Shown in pieces: positions 54,113 to 62,839 of a stretch of 64,000 nt of DNA (positions within the stretch are counted from its first letter, which is position 1; every line of letters starts with the position of its first letter). The stretch comes from Kordiimonas gwangyangensis DSM 19435 = JCM 12864. GTDB lineage: Bacteria; Pseudomonadota; Alphaproteobacteria; Sphingomonadales; Kordiimonadaceae. The position numbers and the translations under genes were made by a program. Below the pieces are notes generated by a model. It searched no databases. It had not been told where the DNA came from and worked only from the letters and a program-made list of their open reading frames with translations. The stretch lies in NCBI RefSeq assembly GCF_000375545.1, contig NZ_AQXF01000003.1, positions 204,595 through 268,594 of the forward strand, written 5' to 3'.

Positions 54113-56143
54113 TCAATCTGACCCACCGCCCCCACTTCCGTCTGCCGGATAGCGCGCGAGCACCTCCGGCCCCAATGCGTGCATCAGCGGATCAAGGTGC
54201 GGCAGGAAATTGCGCCAATGATCCACTGCGTCTTTGAAAACAGGTTGGCGAACCTGTTCGCTGCTCGCGGTCTTGACCGCGCGGTCGTTTTTGTAGAATT
54301 CGAGGCAGCCCGGCTCGAACGGCAGGCCGCAATAATCAAGCAGTCGCCTGACCTCAGCTTCGAAATCTTCGACTAAGGTTTCATATTGCACACGGTGCAC
54401 CCGGCCCGGCAGGACCGCATCAAAATGCTCCATCAGCGCGACATAGTTGCGGTAGTAGCCGCCGATGTCCGACAGGCTGTAACTGAAGCGCTGCCCGCGC
54501 GCGAAATATTGTTTGAAGCCGGAGAAGCAGCAGGCCAGCGGGTGGCGCCGTGCATCGATAATTTTAGCGTTCGGCAGCATCAGGTGAATGAGCCCGATAT
54601 GCTCAAAATTATTGGGCATCTTATCGATGAAGAAAGGCGTACCGGTACGGTAACGCCGTGTACGGTCTATATATTCTTCGCCAAGCGCGCGGATATCCCC
54701 TGCGCCCAAGTCAGCGAGCATGTCTGGATAGAGCGACCGGTCGCTCGGATGTTTCTTCCCACCAAGCCGTCGCGAGAGGGAGATGACCTCGGGCAGTTCC
54801 TGTGTGCCTTCCACCATGCTGTGGCTGGCCAGGATCTGCTCCAGAAGGGTTGACCCCGCGCGTGGCAAGCCGACGATGAAAATCGGGTCAGGCGCATCCG
54901 CGCCCCATCCTTTGCGGGCACCGAAAAAGCCGCTGTCAAAAAAGCCAATGCTGCGCTCGGTTTTGGCGGTCTGCTCATCGCCGCTATAGGCCGATTGGCG
55001 GCGGCGTACTTCGTTGCCTTCTGCGTAGTGTTTGAAGGCGCGGTCGTATTCCTGCCGGTCTTCCAGCGCTTTTGCGAGTGCGAAGCTAAGCTGGGCAGCG
55101 TCCTCCGGCGTAAGGGCAGGGCGCTTTAGCGCGGCCTCCATGGCCATTACTTCATCATCACTCAAGGTGACTGTCTTGAGGTTGGCGAGTGACCAGTAGG
55201 CTTCACCAAGCTCTGGCGCCTGTTCCACTGCTTTGCGGTAAGCGGCAATGGCTTCCGCTTGCCTGCCCACCGTCTTGAGCGCGTGACCGTAGCTCAGGTA
55301 GACCCGCGGTTGGTGTGGTGCGTCATCCAGCAGGCTTTCATAAATTTCGATCGCGGGTTCAAATTGCCCCAGCCGCACATAGGACGCTGCCTTCAGTACA
55401 TGATAGTTGGGGTTGTGGCCGTCGGTCGCCAGCAGCTTATCCAGTTCTTCAATCGCGTCTTCGAACTTGCCCTGCCGGGTGAGCACAAAGGCATAATTGT
55501 AGCGCGCGAAGGTGAAGTCTGGCGCAAGCTCAAGACAGCGCCTGAGCAGGTTTTCCGCGTCGCCGAACTGGCCAACCTTGATGCCGATATCAGCGAGCAG
55601 GCGAATGGCGGTAACGTCCGTGGGATGGGCATGCAAATACCGGCGGCAGGCGTCCTCAGCCACCGCAATACGGCCTTGGTGCATCGCCGTCATGGCTTCC
55701 TCGAGCAGAGGCGGCAGCCGCCCAAGTTCCAGATAGCGTTCGTAGGCGCGGTTGCTTTTCTCGGGGTCCTCTGTGGCCGCGTAAGCATCGCCGAGTGCGC
55801 GCCATGCTGGCGCAAAATCTGGCTTCAGTTCAACAGTGGTCTCGAGGTCAGAGAGGGACTGGCGGTAGCGCCGGAGAACGCGGCCAGCCAGCGCCCGTTC
55901 ATACCATGCGTGTGCGAAACGAGGCTCAAGTGCCACCAGCCGGTCCAGTACTACAAGCGCATCTTCAACGCGGCCGTTTTGCCTGAGTGCAATGGCATAA
56001 CCATGCAGCACGGCTGGCTGTCCTGTGTATTCATCCTTGAGGCCCTCAAGTTCTTGAAGCGCAGCAGCAGGGTCGCGCTTCAGAAGCTGCATCGCGTGTG
56101 TAAGCGTATTCTGGAGGTGGCTCATGTTAGCGGCCGGATACAT
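54113..56143 (-). CDS. TPR-repeat sulfotransferase family protein
   Basis: 676 residues from the ATG at 56143 (GGGAGG site; a GTG two codons earlier is possible). There is no signal peptide. TPR repeats span about 10-330, for example AYAATEDPEKSNRAYERYLE. The sulfotransferase domain starts PIFIVGLPRAGSTLLEQILA, with the PAPS loop at about 424-432, and ends YKNDRAVKTASSEQVRQP, nearly identical to the 42-44 kb protein. Its start overlaps the thioesterase gene by 17 bases and the TBDR gene follows 24 bases after its stop. The acceptor is unknown; a role tied to TBDR function or to the imported compound is inferred. Confidence 0.92.
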   Translation of the reverse strand: MYPAANMSHLQNTLTHAMQLLKRDPAAALQELEGLKDEYTGQPAVLHGYAIALRQNGRVEDALVVLDRLVALEPRFAHAWYERALAGRVLRRYRQSLSDLETTVELKPDFAPAWRALGDAYAATEDPEKSNRAYERYLELGRLPPLLEEAMTAMHQGRIAVAEDACRRYLHAHPTDVTAIRLLADIGIKVGQFGDAENLLRRCLELAPDFTFARYNYAFVLTRQGKFEDAIEELDKLLATDGHNPNYHVLKAASYVRLGQFEPAIEIYESLLDDAPHQPRVYLSYGHALKTVGRQAEAIAAYRKAVEQAPELGEAYWSLANLKTVTLSDDEVMAMEAALKRPALTPEDAAQLSFALAKALEDRQEYDRAFKHYAEGNEVRRRQSAYSGDEQTAKTERSIGFFDSGFFGARKGWGADAPDPIFIVGLPRAGSTLLEQILASHSMVEGTQELPEVISLSRRLGGKKHPSDRSLYPDMLADLGAGDIRALGEEYIDRTRRYRTGTPFFIDKMPNNFEHIGLIHLMLPNAKIIDARRHPLACCFSGFKQYFARGQRFSYSLSDIGGYYRNYVALMEHFDAVLPGRVHRVQYETLVEDFEAEVRRLLDYCGLPFEPGCLEFYKNDRAVKTASSEQVRQPVFKDAVDHWRNFLPHLDPLMHALGPEVLARYPADGSGGGGSD

Positions 56144-56558
56144 CGTCACCTCCCGCTATCATCAGCGCCGTCGCTTTCGTGCGAAAGTCATCGCTGAGAG
56201 GGATCGCTTTTCGCCCCTTGAGGTCGAATGCGACCGAGGTCGCCTGCATGGTTGCCGCAAGTGCGTCGTCCGACATGCGGTGCATGCTGTGCTGCGCCGT
56301 GAAGGACTTGCCGCCGAGGCGCAGAATGCCGCTCCTGACAATGATGAGTTCACCGGCCTTAAGCTCAGTGATGAAATCCATTTCCAGCTTCACGTCCACA
56401 AACCCGGTGTCATGGTTCTCAATGTCGACCGACACGCCACAGGCATGGGCAAGGTGATAGCTTGCGTCATCGAACATCGCGACATAGTGCCGTGTTGTGA
56501 GGTGACCCATGATGTCACAGAGCCAGGGATGCACGACCCCGCGGTAGGTTTCCATCAT
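56127..56558 (-). CDS. Hotdog-fold acyl-CoA thioesterase
   Basis: 143 residues from the ATG at 56558, which overlaps the permease stop as ATGA. The hotdog signatures are VVHPWLCDIMGHLTTRHYVA (Asp and His of the 4HBT-type site) and MFDDASYHLAHACG. It should hydrolyse an acyl-CoA thioester in the cytoplasm. A BKACE enzyme five genes upstream generates acyl-CoA products, as in carnitine catabolism where a BKACE and a betainyl-CoA thioesterase work together. That pairing is the basis for a guess at its role; the carnitine dehydrogenase is not in the window. Confidence 0.87.
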   Translation of the reverse strand: MMETYRGVVHPWLCDIMGHLTTRHYVAMFDDASYHLAHACGVSVDIENHDTGFVDVKLEMDFITELKAGELIIVRSGILRLGGKSFTAQHSMHRMSDDALAATMQATSVAFDLKGRKAIPLSDDFRTKATALMIAGGDDVSGR

Positions 56559-57832
56559 GACGGGCTCTCCTGTCTCTTGCGCCGCAGCAGGTAAAGGCCT
56601 GTGCCGACCAGGAAGTAAGCGCCAGCCCATGCAAATTCAGCGAAAGCGTCCATGACAACGACAATGAGGAAAAAGGCGGAGATGAGCATCAGGCCCCAGC
56701 CGGAGAGTTTGATGCCCACACGCCCAAGCTTGAAAGCCGAAACTTCGTAGGCGCCAAGCGCACGGAGCGGCACATAAATAAGTGCCGCCCCCACGAGTAT
56801 CTGGAATACAAGCGTGAAAGAAGACACCCACACAGCATATTCGGTAATGCTGTTGCCCATGGCGAGACCTGCGAGGGAGAATATGCCGACAACCAGCACA
56901 CTGCGCCATGCGCTACCTTCGCCAGCTACGGTCTTCGGCAGGATACCATCTTCGGCCAGCGCATAGATGTCGCGCGAAGCCACCAGCACTAGCGCGTTGA
57001 TGGAGGTCGCTGCCGCGCCCATCATGGCAAAGCTGGTGAAAGCCGCACCGGCCTTGCCGAAAAGCTGTTCAGCCACGACCATGACCGGCGCTTTTGTGGT
57101 GGCCAGATCCTGCCATGGGATCATGCCAACGAGCGCGAGCGAGAGTGCGATATAGGTCACCACAACGACCGCGAAGCTGATAAGCAGCCCGCGCGGGATG
57201 GTGCGCCCAGGGTTGTCGATTTCCCCGGCCATTTCCATCACCGCCATGAAGCCGCCATAGGAGAAAAAGGCCGGTACGGTAGCAATAAGCACCGCGTTCC
57301 AGCCTGCTGGTACAAAGGGGGTGAGGTTGGCGCTTTCAAGCGATACGACACCACCGGTGGAAACCCCAACAAGCGCAATCATGAATACCGCAACGAGGAT
57401 GCCCTGAATGCTGACGAGGATATCAATTCGCCCCGTATTCAGGACGGTGAAAAGTGCGATGACAGCGAACGCCACCATGGTGCTGTCAAACGCCGGGAAC
57501 AGGGCGGTGAAATAGTCAGCAAAACCAAGCGCGATAAGCACAATAGCCATAATGTAGGCTGCCAGCATCAGCCAGATGCCAATGAAGCCAGCGAAGGGCG
57601 ACAGGAGCTTGCTGACCGCAACAAAGCCCGCGCCTGTGTTGGGGAAAACTGCACCAAGTTGCCCGGCGGCAAGGCAGGAGAAAGCGGCAATCACCGCTGC
57701 AAACAGATAAGCCAGCACAACGGCTGGCCCCGCACTTCCTGCAAGTGAGCCCGGCAGGATGAAGATGCTGGCGCCGATCACATAACCGACCAGCGTCGCG
57801 ACCACCCCTGCCGTGCCGAGGGCGCGTTTCAT
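56555..57832 (-). CDS. APC family amino acid permease
   Basis: 425 residues from the ATG at 57832, which overlaps the S9 gene stop (ATGA). It is highly hydrophobic with about 12 membrane helices. APC features are the glycine-rich first helix VGYVIGASIFILPGSLAGSA and GGFMAVMEMAGEIDNPGRTI after helix 5-6. It would carry amino acids or related compounds into the cytoplasm by proton or sodium symport. Its location between an exported peptidase and a cytoplasmic thioesterase fits uptake of the periplasmic hydrolysis product. Confidence 0.93.
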   Translation of the reverse strand: MKRALGTAGVVATLVGYVIGASIFILPGSLAGSAGPAVVLAYLFAAVIAAFSCLAAGQLGAVFPNTGAGFVAVSKLLSPFAGFIGIWLMLAAYIMAIVLIALGFADYFTALFPAFDSTMVAFAVIALFTVLNTGRIDILVSIQGILVAVFMIALVGVSTGGVVSLESANLTPFVPAGWNAVLIATVPAFFSYGGFMAVMEMAGEIDNPGRTIPRGLLISFAVVVVTYIALSLALVGMIPWQDLATTKAPVMVVAEQLFGKAGAAFTSFAMMGAAATSINALVLVASRDIYALAEDGILPKTVAGEGSAWRSVLVVGIFSLAGLAMGNSITEYAVWVSSFTLVFQILVGAALIYVPLRALGAYEVSAFKLGRVGIKLSGWGLMLISAFFLIVVVMDAFAEFAWAGAYFLVGTGLYLLRRKRQESPS

Positions 57833-59841
57833 TGGCTGCCCCCCGGCTTGAGGTACATATCGTACCACTCAAGGTTCCGCTTCATGCGGTCCCCCAGATA
57901 GCTTGGCACCACGAGGCCGTGGTGCTGGCCGGGGTAGATTACCAGCCGGGTTGGCGTGCCAACGGACCGCAGCGCCTGATACATCTGCTCCGCACCGATG
58001 CAGGGCACGTTGAAGTCCATTTCCGCGCACTGGAACATGGTCGGCGTTTTGATACCGTTCGCATGCAGGAAGGGGTAGCTCACCCGCTCATAGGCTTCGC
58101 GGTTGTCCCACGGTGTACCCAGTTCCAGCTCATATTCGCGGGAATATTGGTCATGGCCGTAGGTGCCGAACATATTGGCGGTGCCTGCGCCGCTGATCGC
58201 GGCCTTGAAGCGTGTGTCACGGCCGATCACATAATCGGTAAGCATGCCGCCGTAGCTCCAGCCACCCACGCCCATGCGCTCAGGGTCTGTTGTACCTTGC
58301 GCCGCCAGATAGTCGGTGCCCGCAAGGATATCCGCCACATCCACATTGCCCCAGTCGGCATAGATGGCGCGAGCAAAGTCGAAGCCGCGGCCCGAGGACC
58401 CACGTGGGTTGATACCCACAACGGCATAACCCTGAGCCGCATAAATCTGCCAGTCGCTCATGAACTCATGGCTGAACTGGTATACAGGTCCGCCATGCAG
58501 GCGGAAGATGGTGGGCAGTTTGTCTGTTGTGCTCGCGCCGGGCGGCAACAACAGCAGGCCATCGATACGGCCGCCGGGGCCATCAAAAGAAAACTCCTGC
58601 GTCTCACCGAGCCGAACATCTTCAAGCCACGTGTTGTGATCGCTCAGTTGGCGCAAGGTGTCCTCAACCGCATAAACCTCAAACGGCTTGTCATCCGTGC
58701 TATCGAGCAGTACCGCGCGGTCATTCCCTGAAAGGGCGAAGGCAAGCGCAAAACGGTCACCGTCGCTCAGCTTCTCCATCTTTCCGCTCTCGGCATCAAT
58801 TTTGACGAGCCATGTGGAACGGTTGCCCTCAAGAAGTGTGTAGATGCTGCCGCCATCGGCTGACCATTCTGGCGTATAAAAGTTTCGATCGACGTGCGCG
58901 AGCGGCCGGTTTTCACCGGTCGCGATGTCCGCCACAGTCAGTTGCCAGCTGGCATAATAGATCCACTTGCTCTCACCACTTTGCAGCCACGCCAGTTTTT
59001 TGCTGTCTGGTGACCACGCCGGCGGCGACATCCAGTAAGGGTCTACGTCCGTGCCCTTGAAGCTGCTGATGCGTTTAGCTGTGCCCGAACCGTTGGCGGG
59101 GATGATGAAAACGTCTGAATCCATATTGCGGTCAGCGTCGCCTTGGTCCTTCGAGACATAGGCGATCCACTTGCCGTCCGGTGACCATGCTGGCAACCAG
59201 TGATCCTGATCGCCGCTCGTGAGCGCATTTTCCTTACCACTCACCACATCAATCACCAGTAGGTGACGGCGGGCGCCAGCGAGATAGCCAACCCAGTCTT
59301 CCTTGAACTGGAAACGGTCGATCACGATGGGCGGCGTGGTGCCAGCCTCATTAGGTTCCGCGCCGCCGACAAAGGCGGAAACCACCATCTGCTTGCCGTC
59401 CGGCGACCAGTCGTATTCCAGAATGCCGCCCTTCACGCGGGTAACTTGTTTTGCTTTGCTGCCCTTCAACGTGCGGACGAACACTTGTGTGTTGCCGTCT
59501 TTGTCCGCGCCCAGCCAGGCAATGGTTTTGCCGTCAGGGGAGAAGCGCGGTGTGCTCTCGCTTTTCTCGTCGGCCTTGGTGATCTGTTTCGGCGTGCCGC
59601 CCGCGTACGGAACCAGCCACACGTCGCTGATGATAGCGTCACGCTTCAGGTCATGCTTGGACACAACGTAAGCCACCGTCTCACCGTCTGGCGAGATTGC
59701 CGGTTCGCTCACGTCCTGCACATTGTGCAGGTCCTCAAGCGTCATCAAGCGCCCTGCGGGCTCATCCGCAAACGCGCCCGTGCTCCAGACAATCAAACAT
59801 GCAGCTACGGTGGTGCGCAGCCCCTTTTGCCCCCAAGTCAC
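57829..59841 (-). CDS. S9 family prolyl oligopeptidase-like serine peptidase
   Basis: 670 residues from a GTG that overlaps the stop of the metallohydrolase gene (GTGA), with GAGGGG upstream. A signal peptide ends at TGAFA. The propeller (about 40-400) has repeated WSPDGK motifs. The hydrolase domain has Ser529 (GGWSYGG), Asp609 (CAEMDFNVP) and His641 (YPGQHHGL). It is the same subfamily as the 46.9-48.9 kb protein. Exported members cleave small peptides from the N-terminus. It is mid-operon, directly upstream of the permease. Confidence 0.93.
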   Translation of the reverse strand: MTWGQKGLRTTVAACLIVWSTGAFADEPAGRLMTLEDLHNVQDVSEPAISPDGETVAYVVSKHDLKRDAIISDVWLVPYAGGTPKQITKADEKSESTPRFSPDGKTIAWLGADKDGNTQVFVRTLKGSKAKQVTRVKGGILEYDWSPDGKQMVVSAFVGGAEPNEAGTTPPIVIDRFQFKEDWVGYLAGARRHLLVIDVVSGKENALTSGDQDHWLPAWSPDGKWIAYVSKDQGDADRNMDSDVFIIPANGSGTAKRISSFKGTDVDPYWMSPPAWSPDSKKLAWLQSGESKWIYYASWQLTVADIATGENRPLAHVDRNFYTPEWSADGGSIYTLLEGNRSTWLVKIDAESGKMEKLSDGDRFALAFALSGNDRAVLLDSTDDKPFEVYAVEDTLRQLSDHNTWLEDVRLGETQEFSFDGPGGRIDGLLLLPPGASTTDKLPTIFRLHGGPVYQFSHEFMSDWQIYAAQGYAVVGINPRGSSGRGFDFARAIYADWGNVDVADILAGTDYLAAQGTTDPERMGVGGWSYGGMLTDYVIGRDTRFKAAISGAGTANMFGTYGHDQYSREYELELGTPWDNREAYERVSYPFLHANGIKTPTMFQCAEMDFNVPCIGAEQMYQALRSVGTPTRLVIYPGQHHGLVVPSYLGDRMKRNLEWYDMYLKPGGSQ

Positions 59842-62357
59842 TGTAGTTTCCCCTCATAGATTTTGCGTGCCTTGGCGATGTCCGCCAGCACAGCCTCGCG
59901 CTCCCACGCGTAGTTATAGTCGTCCCGCGCACCAGCGTGCTCGGCCATGCGGTCAAGCCAGGCGATGAAATAGGCGGCATCCTCTGGCGCCGTCTGCGGT
60001 TTGCCCTCAACCACGAGCCACACCGGGTTCGTGGTCGCATAGGTGTAGATGTCCTGCACAAAGGGATGTGATGCCTTGGCGACAGCGCGCACCAGCATCC
60101 AGCCGGACCCTGCCACCTGCACCTCTGCCTCTACATCGGCGGAGGTGCCGTCATCCAAGACATCGAATGTCTTGAGCACCTCGCCATTCATTACCAGCTC
60201 GAACCGCTCCACCGGTACGGGAGAACGGAGCGCGGCTTTCACTTGAATAGTCGTGCCATCCGCCCCGAAGTTCAGCGTGGAGCCGGGCTTGGCATCATTC
60301 ACCAGAAGCCCCACGAGCGGGCCATTGGAGACGAAGCCCTGACCACCTCGGATGGCCGCTTTCAGGCTTGCAGGTTCATCCGCCTTCACGCCATCAAGGA
60401 ATATGCGGTTGAGGCCGATGGGGCCACGGAGCGAGGCATAGTTGGTCATGGCGTCCGTGCCCGCACCCGCCGCGACATGGAACCCAAGGTTCAGCAGCCG
60501 GTACCAGACACTGGCCGTATTTTCATGGTTCGCGAAGGAGACAATCTCCAGATAGTCGGTTTTGCCAAGCGCTGCATCAACCGGCAGGCTGTGCGTAACC
60601 TTGGCATCCTTTTCCGGGTCCGGCGCACCGTCAAACGGATGCACATACCCGCTTACAGCGCCTTGCTCATGCGCAAGGTCCTGCACCACCGCGTTCGTCG
60701 GGTAGGCCGACGCGAGGCCCGTGTGCCAATAGCTTGAGAAATCAGGGGTCAGGTAGTGGTCATCCAGATGCAAGAGACCGAGGTGACCCCAGTAGCTGGT
60801 GTGGTATTCCTGTCCCTGATAGACGGTCACGCCGCCGAAGCGCTTGAGGCCAGTATCAAACTCGGCAATATCCGGGATGCGCTCTTCCTTGTTGACGATG
60901 AGGTTATAGACGATATCCAGGTCTTCGGAGGCTGCATCGGCTGCCATCAATGCCTGTGTCTGTTTGTATTTGCCGCCATAGTTCATGTGCACATGCATGT
61001 CAGCGCTGGTGAAAGTGCCAAAAGCTTCGGGCAGCTCATTGCGGGCAAGGGTGAGGGAGAGCGGGGTTGCCGACCCGCCGACCGTAACCTTTGCCGTCGC
61101 AAGTTTGTGCTCAAATCCATGTGACGCCTGCACGGATACGGTGCCTTCCGGCACCATCACAGTGCAGTGTGTATCGCATCGGAAATAATGGGTTTCATGG
61201 TCGGCGCGGGAAGGGTCCATATAGTCGTCGGCATGGATGCGCGCGTCCATGGGCGCATGGTGGCGACCATCAGATCCAAGGACGGATACACGCCCCGCAA
61301 CAGGCTTGCCGGTGTCGTCGGCAAGTGTAATTTCAAGCGGCTGCATCGCACGCTTGTAGACACGTTTCTTCGCCTCGACCTTCTGCCGTGCACCACCAAC
61401 CACGGTGTGGTGATAGAGCGCGAGGCCACCATCTTCGTTGGTCACATAGATGAGGCTCTGGTCATCGGGGCTCCAGCGCGGTTGCCAGATATCATAGTCC
61501 CCAAACGTGAGCGGCAGCGGGTATTTTCCGTCCACCCCCGTGATCCAGAGCTGGTGCCACTGCCGGCCGCGGTAGCTTGCGTACAGCAGCCGCTTGCCGT
61601 CATGGGCGGGCTGCGGGCGTGCGGCCCATGTGGTTTCTTCCGCAATCACATGCCGGGGCGTGCCGGGGTTCGAGACCGAGATGGCGTAGATGTCCCCCGT
61701 GCCCCAGGCAGTTTCGGGGTTGGAGACATAGTAGAGCGTATCGCCGTCAGCGCTCCATGCCGGGTTGATGGCGTGGTCTGCCTGCGAATAATAATAGCGG
61801 TATTTCTCGGATATCTTGCCAGCCACAAGCGGACGGCTGTTCTGTAGCGTCTTGCCGTTAAACGCGGCCACATGGATGCCGAAGTGACCATCAAGCGCGG
61901 TGGAAACATAGGCCAGTTTGCTGCCGTCCGGGCTGAAACGCGGCTCAAGGTTGACGGCATCACCCCCGGTCAGGGCCGTTGCAATGCCGGTCTCCATGTC
62001 CAGCAGCATCAGGTTCAGGGTGTTGCCATGCTGGCGTGTGAACACCACATGGCGACCGTCCGGCGACCAGTCGGGCTGATAGTCATAACCTGCACCCGCC
62101 GTCAGTTCATATACCGTGTCATCACCTATTGCTTGCCGCCACAGGCTACCCTGCATGCTGTAGATGACAGACTTGCCATCCGGGCTGAAGGTGGCGGCAG
62201 AAGGGCCACTGGTCAGCTGCGGCATATACATTTCGCGCCAGTAATAGGTGTGCGGATGTTTCACCTGCTCCAGCACCGGGATGCGTGTGGGGTGTTCCGC
62301 ACCAAGGGCCGGTTGTGCAGCCGCTGCGACCAGTATTCCCATGAGTGCATATTTCAT
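59838..62357 (-). CDS. Exported beta-propeller + CehA/McbA-type (PHP) metallohydrolase
   Basis: An 839-residue multidomain protein with a signal peptide (1-19). A TolB-like propeller (about 45-325) has FSPDGK, WSPDGR, FSPDGSKL and WSPDDQSL repeats. A beta-sandwich (about 335-445) follows, then a PHP-like metallohydrolase domain: MHVHMNYGG (H455, H457), YVHPFDGAP (H573) and AGAGTDAM (D635). It ends in another beta-rich segment. CehA/McbA enzymes cleave carbamate or amide-type bonds; the propeller fusion suggests an oligomeric or peptide substrate. It follows the GNAT gene by 2 bases. Confidence 0.85.
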   Translation of the reverse strand: MKYALMGILVAAAAQPALGAEHPTRIPVLEQVKHPHTYYWREMYMPQLTSGPSAATFSPDGKSVIYSMQGSLWRQAIGDDTVYELTAGAGYDYQPDWSPDGRHVVFTRQHGNTLNLMLLDMETGIATALTGGDAVNLEPRFSPDGSKLAYVSTALDGHFGIHVAAFNGKTLQNSRPLVAGKISEKYRYYYSQADHAINPAWSADGDTLYYVSNPETAWGTGDIYAISVSNPGTPRHVIAEETTWAARPQPAHDGKRLLYASYRGRQWHQLWITGVDGKYPLPLTFGDYDIWQPRWSPDDQSLIYVTNEDGGLALYHHTVVGGARQKVEAKKRVYKRAMQPLEITLADDTGKPVAGRVSVLGSDGRHHAPMDARIHADDYMDPSRADHETHYFRCDTHCTVMVPEGTVSVQASHGFEHKLATAKVTVGGSATPLSLTLARNELPEAFGTFTSADMHVHMNYGGKYKQTQALMAADAASEDLDIVYNLIVNKEERIPDIAEFDTGLKRFGGVTVYQGQEYHTSYWGHLGLLHLDDHYLTPDFSSYWHTGLASAYPTNAVVQDLAHEQGAVSGYVHPFDGAPDPEKDAKVTHSLPVDAALGKTDYLEIVSFANHENTASVWYRLLNLGFHVAAGAGTDAMTNYASLRGPIGLNRIFLDGVKADEPASLKAAIRGGQGFVSNGPLVGLLVNDAKPGSTLNFGADGTTIQVKAALRSPVPVERFELVMNGEVLKTFDVLDDGTSADVEAEVQVAGSGWMLVRAVAKASHPFVQDIYTYATTNPVWLVVEGKPQTAPEDAAYFIAWLDRMAEHAGARDDYNYAWEREAVLADIAKARKIYEGKLQ

Positions 62358-62359
62358 TG

Positions 62360-62836
62360 TCAGCTGTCCCCCATTGCCTCGAAGGCGTCGCCTTCAAGCA
62401 CCATCATTTTTTCATGAGCCGCGTGGCGGAAACCAAGCTGGTCGTAAAAACCGGTCCCGCCTTCATTGTCTGCGTGCACGCTGAGGCGCAGGTAGACCGC
62501 GCCACGCTTTGATGCCTCGGTCACTGCTGCCGCAATAAGCTTGCGGCCAAGGCCGGTACCACGCGCGGTACTCGCGACATAAATGTCCTGCACGTAAAGG
62601 CCGGGACGGCCGCGCCACGTTGAGAACTCATAGAAAAACAGGATCATGCCGAGGGGTGTGTCGCCGTCGAAGGCGAGGAGCACATGGAAGGCGGGCTCAT
62701 CGCCAAAGCCATACTTCATGATGGCGTCAGCGCTACCCCGGTAGTCAGACGCCTGACCGAGGTCGTGCGCCATCGCCACCAGCATCTGCTGGATTAGCGC
62801 TGCATCTCCCCTCACTGCCGCCCTGATATCGATCAT
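62360..62836 (-). CDS. GNAT family N-acetyltransferase
   Basis: 158 residues. The GNAT fold is clear from QDIYVASTARGTGLGRKLIA, the acetyl-CoA pyrophosphate loop R-x-x-G-x-G, and the C-terminal HADNEGGTGFYDQLGFRHAA. It transfers an acetyl group to an amine in the cytoplasm. It lies 3 bases after the BKACE gene and 2 before the metallohydrolase gene, so it is part of the operon. It might acetylate the imported amine or amino acid, or detoxify it; the acceptor is unknown. Confidence 0.92.
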   Translation of the reverse strand: MIDIRAAVRGDAALIQQMLVAMAHDLGQASDYRGSADAIMKYGFGDEPAFHVLLAFDGDTPLGMILFFYEFSTWRGRPGLYVQDIYVASTARGTGLGRKLIAAAVTEASKRGAVYLRLSVHADNEGGTGFYDQLGFRHAAHEKMMVLEGDAFEAMGDS

Positions 62837-62839
62837 GTT

